Positions 1 to 12,558 of a stretch of DNA of 64,000 nt are shown here, one piece after another. The position numbers and the translations under genes are program-made. Source of the DNA: Pseudoxanthomonas winnipegensis (GTDB lineage: Bacteria > Pseudomonadota > Gammaproteobacteria > Xanthomonadales > Xanthomonadaceae); assembly GCF_004283755.1 (NCBI RefSeq), contig NZ_SHMH01000013.1:1-64000 (forward strand). The letters are read 5' to 3'. Under the pieces are notes generated by a model. The model was not told the DNA's origin. It worked only from the letters and a program-made list of their open reading frames with translations, and ran no database searches. Positions within the stretch are counted from its first letter, which is position 1; each line of letters starts with the position of its first letter.

Positions 1-79
1 GCTCGATCACCTGCTTCACCGCTTCGGCCTGGAACTCATCCGTGTACTGCTTGCTGTTGCCCATAAACACCTCGGTCAT
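1..79 (-). mobile_element. IS3-family transposase OrfA, N-terminal part (cut by window edge)
   Basis: The minus strand from position 79 reads MTEVFMGNSKQYTDEFQAEA and then continues KQVIE off the left edge. This is the characteristic start of an IS3-family OrfA, a small helix-turn-helix protein that binds the IS ends and fuses with OrfB by frameshifting. A second in-frame ATG lies at 64. Only about 26 codons are visible, so the IS subgroup cannot be named and no terminal inverted repeat was recognised between 80 and 300. It sits just beyond the metal-efflux operon, as expected at the edge of ICE cargo. Confidence 0.7.
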
Positions 80-321
80 TGCCATCAATTATGGCAACCG
101 GATGTCTACGAAAGGCTGGCCGGTCCAAGCCTTGACGAACAAGGCTTGCGCAGCGCTCGGCGGAGATTTATTTCGGCGACATTCATTCATGGCACATGCC
201 TTATCGGGGACTCTGCGGCGAACCCTGGACATAGCCATCGCGACGATGACGCGAGTGATCGACACTCATTCCTGAGTCCTCCTTGCTACGGGCGGGTGTT
301 TAGTGTTCGCACCAGTACGCC

Positions 322-350
322 GATCACCCGCCAAGAAACGGCGGGTGATC
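322..350 (-). terminator. Perfect hairpin after czcA
   Basis: An 11-bp perfect inverted repeat (GATCACCCGCC and its complement, 7-nt loop) lies 12 bases past the czcA stop on the minus strand. There is no clear T run on the distal side, so it may act as a Rho-assisted end or an mRNA-stabilising hairpin rather than a textbook intrinsic terminator. Confidence 0.45.
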
Positions 351-362
351 CGGGGCTTGGCG

Positions 363-4520
<4,158 letters not shown>

Positions 4521-4524
<4 letters not shown>

Positions 4525-5807
4525 GGGGTGTTGTCCGAATGGGAGGCGGTGCCGGCAGCCGCGACGACGGGCTGGCCGGTCAGACGTTGGATTTCGATGA
4601 GGGCGGTCTGAGCGTCGAGAGCGGCTTGCAACTGGCGGCTGCGCGCCTGTACCCGCTGGTCCTGCAACATCGCCCACTCCATGTAACTGATCGCCCCGGC
4701 GCGCCAAGCGCGGTCGGCGGCCTGTTCGGCCTTCGCCAACCGTGGCAGCACGTCCCGGGAAAGGCGTTCGGTTTCCATCCGCGCAGTCGTGTAGTCGCCA
4801 TAGGCGCTGGACAGCGTGGAATACAGTTGGATCGACAGCGCCTCACGTTCGACAGAACTCAGGGCCAGTTCCGCCTCTGCGGCGCGTATGCCCGGCTGGG
4901 CGCGACGCGACACACCTAGCGGCACGCTCAGGCCCGCGATCAGCGCCACGTCGTTGTCATCGCCTCGCAGGGCACGCGCGCCGATCTGCCATTGCAGGTC
5001 GGCCTTGGTCTCGCTACGCGTCAAGCGCACCTGCGCTTCGCGGATGCGCGCCTCGCCTGCCAATTGGGCCAACTCGGGCGTTCTCTCCAGCCAGGCGCTC
5101 AACTGCGCAAAATCCTCCAACGCCGGTAGCGCCAGCGGATCGCCAGCGACCGTGCCAAAGTCCGGGTCGCGCTGGTTCCAAAGTGCCGCCAGGGTCTGGC
5201 GGGCCGCCCGCTCGCGTTGTTGCGCGCGCTCACGATTCAACTCAGCCTCGGCCAGCGCCGCTTGTGCGGTCAGCACGACCGACTCGGGCGAGGCACCAGC
5301 CTCATGTCGTCGCCGTGCCGCCTCGACGCTGCGCTTGCGCTGCTCGATGTCGGTATCGGCAATCTCACGTTGCCGAATTGCGGCAGTGACCGCCAGATAG
5401 CGTCGTGCCGTCTCGGCGAGCAGATCCAGACGCGCAATCTCGCGCTGCGGCGCGAGGTTGTCGATGTTGGCTTGCACCAGGGTACGGCGGGCATCGAGCT
5501 TGCCGCCGCGTTCGAGCGTACCGGCCAGGGTGACGGTCAACTCGGCTTGGTCGAAGCCACGGTAGGTGCCGCTGCCAGCGGCATTCTCCAGCGTCGCACC
5601 CAGCGTCAGCGGCGGGCGCAGGCCGGCCGCATCCAAGTTGGCCTGCAGCACGTCGCGACGACCATCAACCAGGCGTAGGTCGGGGTGAGTTGAGGCGACC
5701 CGCTGGATCGCTTGGTCGAGGGTGAAAAGGGGAACAGGCGACCGTTCCTGTGCGTGAAGCACGGGCACGACCGCGAAGACGGCCAATGCCGCCAATCGCA
5801 ACCACAT
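4521..5807 (-). CDS. czcC: TolC-like outer-membrane efflux channel CzcC-type
   Basis: This outer-membrane component of the CzcCBA efflux complex has 428 residues. A signal peptide ends near VLHA-QER, then come two OEP repeats rich in long amphipathic helices. Typical features are the FTLDQAIQRVASTHPDL start of the first repeat and the QAALAEAELNRERAQQRERA helix. It is the first structural gene after the czcI-like gene, separated by 58 bases, and overlaps czcB by four bases. The arrangement matches the Cupriavidus czcICBA order. Assignment to the family is firm; the metal specificity follows from czcA. Confidence 0.88.
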
Positions 5808-5865
5808 GGGGATTCTCCGATGAACTCAGGGACGTGCGCCGGTTCCCAAGGAACCGGACGGGACA

Positions 5866-6249
5866 TCAACCTGCGATCGGAGGACGGATCGGCGAAGTCT
5901 GACCAGCAGAAACCGAAAATACCGACTCGGAATGCGGTATTACAGCAGGAATCTGAGAGAAGATGAGAGACACGAACAACGCAGGAAGCGCCGTCTGGTG
6001 GCCACAGCCATGTACACCGTGCATCAGGGCGTGCAATAGATCGCCCGTTTTTCCATCGTCGTCGATGACTGCATCATCGCTGGCATCATGTGCCTGAAGG
6101 GGATGATCCAGATGCGCAGTATTGCCACGCACGGCTTCGTGCATATCCCCTACCGTGGCAAGAACCGGATTGGCCAGTACCGAAAACAACAACACCGTCA
6201 GCGCCGGAAGGCGCAATAGACGGAGAAGTTGTCGGATCGTACGGGACAT
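5866..6249 (-). CDS. CzcI-like small periplasmic metal-responsive protein
   Basis: This 127-residue protein has an N-terminal signal sequence (LPALTVLLFSVLANPVLA). A His/Asp-rich middle follows (HLDHPLQAHDASDD, then MHGVHGCGH), then a hydrophobic stretch and a short Pro/Arg tail (SPIRPP). Size, layout and its place as the first gene of a czcCBA operon resemble CzcI of Cupriavidus, proposed to modulate czc expression. Sequence identity cannot be judged here, so the name is by analogy. The 195 bases upstream (6250-6444) are clearly AT-richer than surrounding DNA and presumably hold the operon promoter, although I cannot pick out a convincing -35/-10 pair or MerR-type operator. Confidence 0.6.
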   Translation of the reverse strand: MSRTIRQLLRLLRLPALTVLLFSVLANPVLATVGDMHEAVRGNTAHLDHPLQAHDASDDAVIDDDGKTGDLLHALMHGVHGCGHQTALPALFVSLIFSQIPAVIPHSESVFSVSAGQTSPIRPPIAG

Positions 6250-6444
6250 AGCCTCTGATTCTAAGGAGAATTCATGTGTTAGACAATTTCATGGGGAGAG
6301 GGACTGTATAGCTTTTATCGCTACTGCTGAACAACCAATACAGGTTTCATTTGGCCACATAAGTATCGTTAACAACAGCACATGGGTCATGCTCTGAGGC
6401 TGAACATGAGTCATATCCTTTTATGAACGTGTTCCAACAGCCTG

Positions 6445-8436
6445 CTATCCAATGGTAGGTCCACGCTGCCGCCCAATCTCCCACGACACGCCTCGGCTGT
6501 GCGCCGTTGTGGCAAGCTGCCGCCCCAGCCGCTGTTCAATCACCGGCTGCCACGGCACCAAGCTGAATCCCTTGCCGTCGTTCAGCATCGCGTAGCGCCC
6601 GCTCGCTAGCATGATGGAGCGCCGGTAGATGCCGGCCACGCGCTGACCGTCGGCGACGGGCCGATGCTCCAGGCCAGTATCGGCGGCAATATCCTTTGCG
6701 ACTTGCGCCAGCTCCCGATTGCGCAGCGTCCCCAGCAGGTTGCGAGCAAGGATCACCCGCTGCCCGCGCCGCTGGGCCAGCCCCTGTTCTTCGAGGAAGT
6801 CGGCGCGCTGTTGCATGGCCTGCTTGGCCTCGCCACCAAAGCCCAAGTCGCCCAGCCCTCGACCGCCGCCGATCAGTTGCTGGTCGAGCCAGGTGGCCCC
6901 GATCACACGGGCCTGCCGCTCGATGGGTAGGTGCGATTTCAGTTCCACCGCCACGCCGCCCAGCCGTTGCGCGTCGTACTGGCGGCCACGCTCGGCCAGG
7001 TCGTCCGGCACCTTCCATAGTCCATCGGCCACACGCTCCACGATGCCGGCCCGGCGCAGGGCTTCCAGCCGGCGAACGTGAGCCGCGACGACTTCCTGCG
7101 GATCGCGTCCAGCCGTGGCCCGGCCTTGTTCGATGGCAAGGTGGTGGTCGGCGCGATACAGGCCATCGCTCGCCAGCGCGGCGATGTTCTTGTCGGCCGC
7201 CCGTACCTCGGCAGAACCGCGCACCTCCACCACCGCACCGGTCGGGTAGTTCGCCAGCTCGTCGCGGGCATTGAGCGCGACGTAGTGGGCCTTGCCGTCC
7301 ACGCCGTCGATGACCAGATAGCCGCGGTCGTGCAGCTCGTCGGCCAGCCCCTTGGCGGCCACGCGGCCGACGATGGTGCGGCCACTTCCATCGGCATTCT
7401 GGCCCGGCTCGAACACCGCCAGCTCGCGCGCCTGGCCGCTCATGGCCCGCTGCATCGTTCGGATAATGTCGCCACGCTCGCCCAGGGCGCGCAAGGTCTT
7501 CTCCGCATCCGCATGAATGGCCCAGGTGCCGGGCTGCACCTCGTCGGCCAGGCCAAGCCGCTGCAAGCGTTGCAGCCGGCCGATCAGCAGCAGGCGCTGG
7601 CGCTGCAATGTCGGTTCGTCGAAGCGTTCGATCTGTACCCGGCCATCCTCGCCGGCTTCGCGCTGCAATGTGCGGTCGAGGCTCGTCCACCGCTCTTGCT
7701 CCACCTCGCGCTGCAAGGTCTGCTGGATCTCCAGTTCGGTGCGCGGCCCCAACCATTCGGTTGCCAACTCGGCGGCGCGATGGCGGACGCCGTGGGCGAT
7801 GTAGTCGCCGGCGATGATGAGGTCTTTGCCAGTGTCGTCGCGCCCGCGCACGATCAGGTGGGTGTGCGGGTTGTCCGTATTCCAGTGATCGACCGCCACC
7901 CAATCCAGCCGCGTCCCCAGGTCGGCCTCCATGCGGTTCATCAGGTGCCGGGTGTAGGTGCGCAGGTCGTCCAGCGCGGCCCCGTCCTCCGGGGAGACGA
8001 TGAAGCGGAAATGGTGCCGGTCGTCCTGACAGCGTTCCTTGAAGGCGTCGAGGTCGGCTTCGTCGGCCTGCGACCCGTAGGCCCGGCCCGGTTCGCCATC
8101 GCGGCCCGCGCCGTCGCGCTCGACGTAGCGCAGGTGCTTGGCGAGCGATTGCGGGCTGGCGTTGCGCTGGTTGACCAGCAGCGTCTTGATGGTCACGCGC
8201 CGCGACATGGGCGTCAGCCTCGTCCCTGCGAAGCGCGCCGCCGTATGGCCGCGCCCCAGGCGTGAGCCGGGCCGCTGGCCCTTGTCCCCAGCCGTGGCAG
8301 GACGGCGCACCGCCGACTTGCCGCTGCTGGCCTTGCCCGCCTGCTTGAGCACCTTGGAAACGAAGCTCTGGCCCTTGCCCCGGTTCCTCGGGGCGCTGGG
8401 GCGCACCCGGAAATCGTCGTCGCGGGGATCGGTCAT
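6445..8436 (-). CDS. ICE relaxase (VirD2-like, DUF3363)
   Basis: This is the conjugative relaxase that would nick oriT and pilot the transferred strand. The start at 8436 gives 663 residues beginning MTDPRDDDFRVRPSAPRNRG; the longer open frame upstream encodes only low-complexity translation of a GC-rich spacer. The catalytic region has the three-histidine metal motif within VDHWNTDNPHTHLIVRG, at roughly residue 195-210, preceded by the HHFRFIVSPEDG segment typical of this family. The long C-terminal DUF3363 region follows. Gene order relaxase-traF-DUF2840-RHH-parA-repA identifies a Tn4371-type ICE. In related elements, accessory DNA is inserted next to the relaxase before traR/traG, which is where the czc operon lies here. 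Confidence 0.9.
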   Translation of the reverse strand: MTDPRDDDFRVRPSAPRNRGKGQSFVSKVLKQAGKASSGKSAVRRPATAGDKGQRPGSRLGRGHTAARFAGTRLTPMSRRVTIKTLLVNQRNASPQSLAKHLRYVERDGAGRDGEPGRAYGSQADEADLDAFKERCQDDRHHFRFIVSPEDGAALDDLRTYTRHLMNRMEADLGTRLDWVAVDHWNTDNPHTHLIVRGRDDTGKDLIIAGDYIAHGVRHRAAELATEWLGPRTELEIQQTLQREVEQERWTSLDRTLQREAGEDGRVQIERFDEPTLQRQRLLLIGRLQRLQRLGLADEVQPGTWAIHADAEKTLRALGERGDIIRTMQRAMSGQARELAVFEPGQNADGSGRTIVGRVAAKGLADELHDRGYLVIDGVDGKAHYVALNARDELANYPTGAVVEVRGSAEVRAADKNIAALASDGLYRADHHLAIEQGRATAGRDPQEVVAAHVRRLEALRRAGIVERVADGLWKVPDDLAERGRQYDAQRLGGVAVELKSHLPIERQARVIGATWLDQQLIGGGRGLGDLGFGGEAKQAMQQRADFLEEQGLAQRRGQRVILARNLLGTLRNRELAQVAKDIAADTGLEHRPVADGQRVAGIYRRSIMLASGRYAMLNDGKGFSLVPWQPVIEQRLGRQLATTAHSRGVSWEIGRQRGPTIG

Positions 8437-8896
8437 GGCTGCGCTCCCTGCAAGCTCTGGCCGAAGTTGTGGCGTGCTCGGGCGTGCGAAGCACGCGGAC
8501 ATGCCTGCATTGGCGCGACCCTCGCGCCGAACGCGGCACGGCGGCGAAGCCGCTCCGTGCCGCGTTCCCCCCATGTGCAGACAGGCTTTCGACGCGGCCC
8601 GGTGCCGCGTCCTTTTGTCTTGCCTTCCGCCTTTGCCCTTCGCTGTCGCTCCGGGCGTCGGCGGCCCGGCGGCGCTGTGCTGCTTGCAGCCAGCCCGCCG
8701 GCGAACGCAACGACGACCGCAGGCCGGGCGCGTTCGAGGCAAGACGCCTGCACGTTGGACGGCTGCGCCGAAGGCAGCGCGAAGTGCGGTGCGAATGCAC
8801 CCGCACTGCACGCGCGACGACGCGGCGACGAACAGCAGGACGACACGCCCGATGGCACGATGAGAGGCACGGCAACGTGCAGCGAGTCGGCGGCCA
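8437..8896. other. 460-bp gene-free spacer between relaxase and traF (candidate oriT region)
   Basis: No frame in this stretch gives a recognisable protein. Open frames crossing it are low-complexity Arg/Pro/Ala translations. Its position immediately upstream of the relaxase start, the presence of the strong inverted repeat at 8529-8567, and the lack of another candidate make it the best place for the ICE origin of transfer. No nic consensus was identified, so this is inference from position. Confidence 0.4.
8529..8567. repeat. 39-bp hairpin with 13-bp perfect arms
   Basis: GAACGCGGCACGG at 8529-8541 pairs perfectly with 8555-8567, and the interior (CGGC-GAA-GCCG) can extend the stem. There is no T run on either side, which argues against an intrinsic terminator and fits a relaxase or accessory-protein binding structure. 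Confidence 0.7.
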
Positions 8897-9496
8897 TCAT
8901 GGGCGTGTCTCCAGCCAGACCGGATGCGCGTCGCCGATCACGGCGGATGCGCTGACCGGCCCGAAATAGCGGCTGTCGAACGATGCCGGATTGGTCACGC
9001 TCAACAGGAACAGCTCGCCCGGTTCGAGGCGGCGGCAAAGCTGCAAGGATGGCAGCGGCCGGCCCAATCGGTCGGCAGGCAGCGCGGCGGCCACCGGCAC
9101 GCCGTCGATGCGAACCTGACGGGCGACGATGCAGACGTGTTGCGGCGCGACCGCGCCCACACGTTTGAGCAGCGGAACGCGCGTCGGCAGGTAGCCGCGC
9201 TGCGCAGCCAGCGTGGCGGCCCTGTCGGGCAGCGGCACCAGCACGATGCTGCCCACGGACAACGGACGTGGCAACGAGGCGGGCCGATGGTCGAGTGGAT
9301 CGACGCGATACCAGCCGACTGCCACGCTGTCGGACGGGTTGTAGATCAGACGCGGCAACGGCTGCACGAACGCCGCCCAGGCCAGCGCAGCGAGGCCGAC
9401 GGCGGCGAAGCCCGCCAGCACGAGGCGAGCGCGCAGGCGCGAGCGTGGATGCGGCGCGGCGTCGGGCGTGCGCGCGCTGGTGGATTGGGCCGTCAT
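8897..9496 (-). CDS. traF: TraF-like S26-family peptidase
   Basis: This is a conjugative-transfer signal-peptidase relative; in RP4 TraF processes and cyclises the TrbC pilin. It has 199 residues with an N-terminal membrane anchor (LVLAGFAAVGLAALAWAAF). The serine-containing box YNPSDSVAVGWY lies near residues 52-63 and the lysine-containing box LPTRVPLLKRVGA near 103-115. These are the Ser/Lys catalytic dyad of the S26 family. The C-terminal FDSRYFGPV matches the conserved SDSRYFG-type box. It overlaps DUF2840 by ATGA and is coupled to it. Confidence 0.88.
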   Translation of the reverse strand: MTAQSTSARTPDAAPHPRSRLRARLVLAGFAAVGLAALAWAAFVQPLPRLIYNPSDSVAVGWYRVDPLDHRPASLPRPLSVGSIVLVPLPDRAATLAAQRGYLPTRVPLLKRVGAVAPQHVCIVARQVRIDGVPVAAALPADRLGRPLPSLQLCRRLEPGELFLLSVTNPASFDSRYFGPVSASAVIGDAHPVWLETRP

Positions 9497-10050
9497 GGCA
9501 GCGTCCTCCCGGCCAGCCAGGCGGTGTGCCGCTCGGCGGTGTATTCGGGCAGCGCCAGGCGGGCCGCCAAGCGGTTGGCGAGAGTGCGCCAGTACGCGGG
9601 CGACACGTCGATGGCGGCGATGCGCTGCGCGTCGATGCCGTCGATGCGTTCCAGCACGGCACGCACCGCGTTCTCGCCTTCGGCGTGCAGCAGCAGGCGT
9701 GCGCCGGGCCGCACGCCGGGGATGCGCTGCACGTCGTCCGGCGGCGCGCCGGCCTGCATCACCATGAGCTGCCAGCGGATCGTGCCGTAGTCGTTGGCTT
9801 CCCAGCGCACGCGGCAGAACATGGCACGCGGCAGGAACACCGCGCAGCGCCGCCAGCGGTCAAGCCGCAGCGTGCACGCCGGTTCGCCGAAACGCAGGTA
9901 GAGCTTGAAGCGCGGTTCGATGTAGGCGAGCGATACGCGCGTCAGCAGCACGTTGCCGGCTTGGCCCGCGAGTGCTGAAAGTGACGGCGATGGCGTGGTC
10001 GATGCAGCCGCCGTGGCCGCGTTCGCGGCAGGCGCGATGGATGGGTTCAT
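9493..10050 (-). CDS. DUF2840 protein of Tn4371-type ICE
   Basis: This 185-residue protein of unknown function is conserved between parA and traF in this ICE class. The conserved core runs LTRVSLAYIEPRFKLYLRFG then RDGF-like Arg/Trp-rich strands (DRWRRCAVFLPRAMFCRVRW) and RIPGVRPGARLLLHAEG. The C-terminus (SPAYWRTLANRLAARLAL) is helical. There is no signal peptide or membrane segment. It overlaps traF by four bases and the upstream small gene by four bases, so the three are one translational unit. A role in transfer or processing is only inferred from position. Confidence 0.8.
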   Translation of the reverse strand: MNPSIAPAANAATAAASTTPSPSLSALAGQAGNVLLTRVSLAYIEPRFKLYLRFGEPACTLRLDRWRRCAVFLPRAMFCRVRWEANDYGTIRWQLMVMQAGAPPDDVQRIPGVRPGARLLLHAEGENAVRAVLERIDGIDAQRIAAIDVSPAYWRTLANRLAARLALPEYTAERHTAWLAGRTLP

Positions 10051-10334
10051 GGCAGGTTCTCCGTGCGGTTGTCGGGAAACTCCCGTTCCAGCAGGCCGCG
10101 CAGCAGTTCGGCCACGGTCACGCCCTGGCCGAAGGCGGCGATCTTGATGCGCGCGCGCAGCGCGGGCGTCACGTCAAGGGTCAGGCGTGCGGTGTAGAGG
10201 TCGCCCTTGTTGAGCGCATCGGCATCGCCCTGGCGAATCCACGCCTCGGCGTGCGGATTCGCGGGCGGACGTGCGCCGATGCCGACGCGCTTGCTGGCAC
10301 GCGAACCGTTGCGGGTGGTGCTATCGCTGCTCAT
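10047..10334 (-). CDS. Small ribbon-helix-helix-like partition-associated protein
   Basis: This 95-residue protein starts MSSDSTTRNGSRASKRVGIG. The start at 10334 is preferred over 10343 because it overlaps the parA stop as ATGA. The C-terminal half reads YTARLTLDVTPALRARIKIA followed by AFGQGVTVAELLRGLLEREF, a strand-helix-helix pattern like ribbon-helix-helix DNA-binding proteins. Its place right after parA suggests it serves as the small centromere-binding partner of ParA or as an autorepressor. Neither role can be shown from sequence alone. Confidence 0.65.
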   Translation of the reverse strand: MSSDSTTRNGSRASKRVGIGARPPANPHAEAWIRQGDADALNKGDLYTARLTLDVTPALRARIKIAAFGQGVTVAELLRGLLEREFPDNRTENLP

Positions 10335-10969
10335 GCCGGCCACCGCAACAGTTCATCGACCAGCGCGGCGATCTCGCGTGCGGCGGCGCTGTCCGGCGCC
10401 GTCTCGCGGGCGAGCCGGCCAGCGGCCACGCTGTCGGCGAAGACGATGCGCTGGCGCACTTCGCTACGCAGCGCCGGCAGCGGCTGTTCGGCCAGCGACT
10501 GCCGTGCTTCCCTGCCGATGATGGTGGTACTGACGCGCCGGTTGATGACGAAGGCCGCGCGCAGCGCAGGCCGAAAGACTTGTGCCTCGCGGATCAGTGC
10601 CACCATCTCGGCGCTGGCCCACAGGTCATACGGGCTGGGCTGCACGGGAATCAGCACGCGCTCGGCCGCCAGCAGCGCGGAGCGCGCCAGGGCGGCAATG
10701 CGCGGGGGGCCGTCGATGATGACGTGATCGGCGCGGCGCGCCAGCTCGGGCGCTTCCTGGTGCAGCGTCTCGCGGGCGAGGCCCACGGCGCTGAACAGCC
10801 TTGGCAAACCCTGCTGGCTTCTGCGCTGTGTCCAGTCCAGTGATGAACCCTGCGGGTCGGAGTCCAGCAGCACGACGTGCTGGCCGCGCATCGCCAGTTC
10901 GCCGGCGATGTGCGTGGCGAGCGTGGTCTTGCCGACGCCGCCTTTCTGGTTGAGCAGAGCGACGATCAT
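10331..10969 (-). CDS. parA: ParA-family partition ATPase
   Basis: This Walker-type ATPase probably stabilises the excised, replicating form of the ICE. The start at 10969 (MIVALLNQKGGVGKTTLATH) places the deviant Walker A box KGGVGKTT at residues 9-16, as usual for ParA. The 39 extra upstream codons in the open frame are not plausible. Other landmarks are VVLLDSDPQGS (A-prime box) and VIIDGPPRI (Walker B). It has 212 residues, a small type Ib size, with no N-terminal HTH, so autoregulation would need the neighbouring small protein. Downstream genes overlap it. Confidence 0.88.
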   Translation of the reverse strand: MIVALLNQKGGVGKTTLATHIAGELAMRGQHVVLLDSDPQGSSLDWTQRRSQQGLPRLFSAVGLARETLHQEAPELARRADHVIIDGPPRIAALARSALLAAERVLIPVQPSPYDLWASAEMVALIREAQVFRPALRAAFVINRRVSTTIIGREARQSLAEQPLPALRSEVRQRIVFADSVAAGRLARETAPDSAAAREIAALVDELLRWPA

Positions 10970-11270
10970 GGCGCGGCCCTCCAAGCTGGAAAGCCAGCCG
11001 GGTTTTGCCTTGCCGAACGGGGTTGGTTTCGGGGCTGTTCTTGTCTTCGGGACGGCGGCGCTTTTTGCCTTTCGGCAGTTGTCCACCGAAACGGCGCTGC
11101 TCTACTAAAAGTTAGAGAATTTAAGTTAGGAATGTTAGAGGGCGAGAAAACCCAATGCTGGCGCGGGTTTGCGGCCGATTGGCACGCCTGATAGCACGAT
11201 AGGGCCACGCCTGATAGCACGATACCTCGCACGCCTGATAGCACGACACCATTCACAGCTTGTCCCAGAG
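10970..11270. other. Origin-like spacer between repA and parA
   Basis: This 301-bp stretch lacks a convincing gene. It combines three 17-18 bp direct repeats (11183-11246), a markedly AT-rich segment at about 11100-11140 with several GTTAG words, and a TTATCCCCG box at 11271-side 11262-11270 that is a poor match to a DnaA box. Together with the adjacent RepA gene it has the layout of an iteron-type replication origin. Confidence 0.5.
11183..11246. repeat. Three iteron-like direct repeats
   Basis: CACGCCTGATAGCACGAT occurs at 11183-11200 and 11206-11223, and CACGCCTGATAGCACGA at 11230-11246. The start-to-start spacings are 23 and 24 bp, close to two helical turns. They sit just beyond the repA stop-side end of the spacer and are probably RepA-binding sites or an incompatibility determinant. 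Confidence 0.75.
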
Positions 11271-12128
11271 TTATCCCCGTGCCGTCGGCGGCACGGGCTT
11301 GAACGTCAGCAGCTCCATGCCGTCGTCCGGCATCCGCTCGATGCCCAGGACGTAGCCGGGCAGCGACTGCCGCGCGACCAGCGCGCGCAAGTCGCAGGCG
11401 AAGTCGTAGGGCTTGGCGATGCTGCCGGATTTCTGGTGCAGGTAGCGGAAGTCGAACTGCCAGCCGTGTTCCTGCTTGCCGCCATGCTTGCGCACCAGGC
11501 GGTACAGCCAGCGTTCGATGCCTCCCGTGAGCCGGAAATACGCCGGATCGATGGTCAGCACCAGGGCGGCGTCGAGCACGCCGGCATAGAACCAGTCCGG
11601 CAGGATCAGCTCGATGCCCAGCGGCGTGCCGCTGGTGTCGGCCAGCTCCTTCCATTCGTTGATCCACGAGAAGCGATGCAGACGCCGCCCGGTCGTCTCG
11701 CGGATGGACGTGGCCACCGTGGTCGATTGCAGCCGGTCGAGCGCGGCCTTGAGGCGCTGGTAGTCGCGCAGCGACTTGCCGCGCCCGATGAAGCGCAGGA
11801 TCTCGTAGGGCGTAGCGTGCATCAGGCGCGAGGGCCGCAGACCCGCGTCCTTCGCTTCCACGATCTGCGAGGCCGCCCAGATCAGCACGTCCGCATCCCA
11901 AATCGTGGCGATGCCGTGCTCCTGCGTGCCTTCCACGCGGATCGTCACGTTGCCGGCGCGAAAGTTGATCGGCGCCGTGCGCCGCGACTTCGCCAGTGAG
12001 AAGAACGGATAGGCCATCAAGTCCTGGCTGTCGCGCGGCGCCATGTCGCCGGGCAAGGCGCGAAACAGGTCGAGCTGTTCGCGCTCCTGCACCGGCCGCT
12101 GCCGGGGCGGCAGCGCGGGACTGGACAT
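11271..12128 (-). CDS. repA: Plasmid-type replication initiator RepA (RPA family)
   Basis: This 285-residue replication initiator is of the type found in Tn4371-like ICEs and broad-host plasmids. Conserved stretches include LMAYPFFSLAKSRRTAPINF near the N-terminus, ATIWDADVLIWAASQI, and a winged-helix-like region ending in the QEHGWQFDFRYLHQKSGS segment. ATG 12128 has a GGGTGG sequence 8-12 bases upstream. A GTG at 12140 is an alternative. Its presence implies autonomous replication of the excised circle, consistent with the adjacent iterons and parA. Confidence 0.87.
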   Translation of the reverse strand: MSSPALPPRQRPVQEREQLDLFRALPGDMAPRDSQDLMAYPFFSLAKSRRTAPINFRAGNVTIRVEGTQEHGIATIWDADVLIWAASQIVEAKDAGLRPSRLMHATPYEILRFIGRGKSLRDYQRLKAALDRLQSTTVATSIRETTGRRLHRFSWINEWKELADTSGTPLGIELILPDWFYAGVLDAALVLTIDPAYFRLTGGIERWLYRLVRKHGGKQEHGWQFDFRYLHQKSGSIAKPYDFACDLRALVARQSLPGYVLGIERMPDDGMELLTFKPVPPTARG

Positions 12129-12154
12129 GACGGCGGCCACCCGTGAACCAACGA

Positions 12155-12439
12155 TCAGCGGCGATCACGGTAGTCACCCGCATGGCGCTCGGCGTACTCC
12201 GGGTCGGACGTGGCATCGAAACTGCGTGCATCGGCCCAGGCATCGAGGTCGGCCACCGCGTACATGACGCGCCGGCCGAACTTGCGGAACTTCGGCCCGC
12301 CGCCGATCACGCGCTGTTTCTCCAGCGTGCGCGGCGACAGCCGCAGGTATTCGGCGGCTTCGTCGTTGGTCAGGTAGCGTTGGGGCTGCGCGGGCGCAGC
12401 GACAGCAGCGGCGGCAGGCCGCAAGGGAGCGGGTCGCAT
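12155..12439 (-). CDS. AlpA/MerR-like helix-turn-helix DNA-binding protein
   Basis: This 94-residue excisionase-type winged helix has the core YLTNDEAAEYLRLSPRTLEK then RVIGGGPKFRKFGRRVMYAV, the standard AlpA/HTH_17 fold. The start at 12439 has a perfect GGAGG 8 bases upstream, which decides against the longer frame from 12475. In Tn4371-like elements this gene sits beside repA. It may act as an excisionase-like or transcriptional activator of transfer genes, which is inferred from the family. Confidence 0.82.
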   Translation of the reverse strand: MRPAPLRPAAAAVAAPAQPQRYLTNDEAAEYLRLSPRTLEKQRVIGGGPKFRKFGRRVMYAVADLDAWADARSFDATSDPEYAERHAGDYRDRR

Positions 12440-12558
12440 GGTGTGAACCTCCATCGGTCGGCAAAGGCCGGTCACACAGCGCGACCGGATGGAGTCAGTC
12501 TCAAGAAAGCGAGGCTTCCTGCTAAGGGACGATTTGCAGGGGGCGCGAAACGTCCCCC

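Noticed and set aside
8433-9662. 409-codon minus-strand frame across traF and the relaxase spacer
   Set aside because: It runs out of frame through traF and DUF2840, which have clear family motifs and ATGA coupling.
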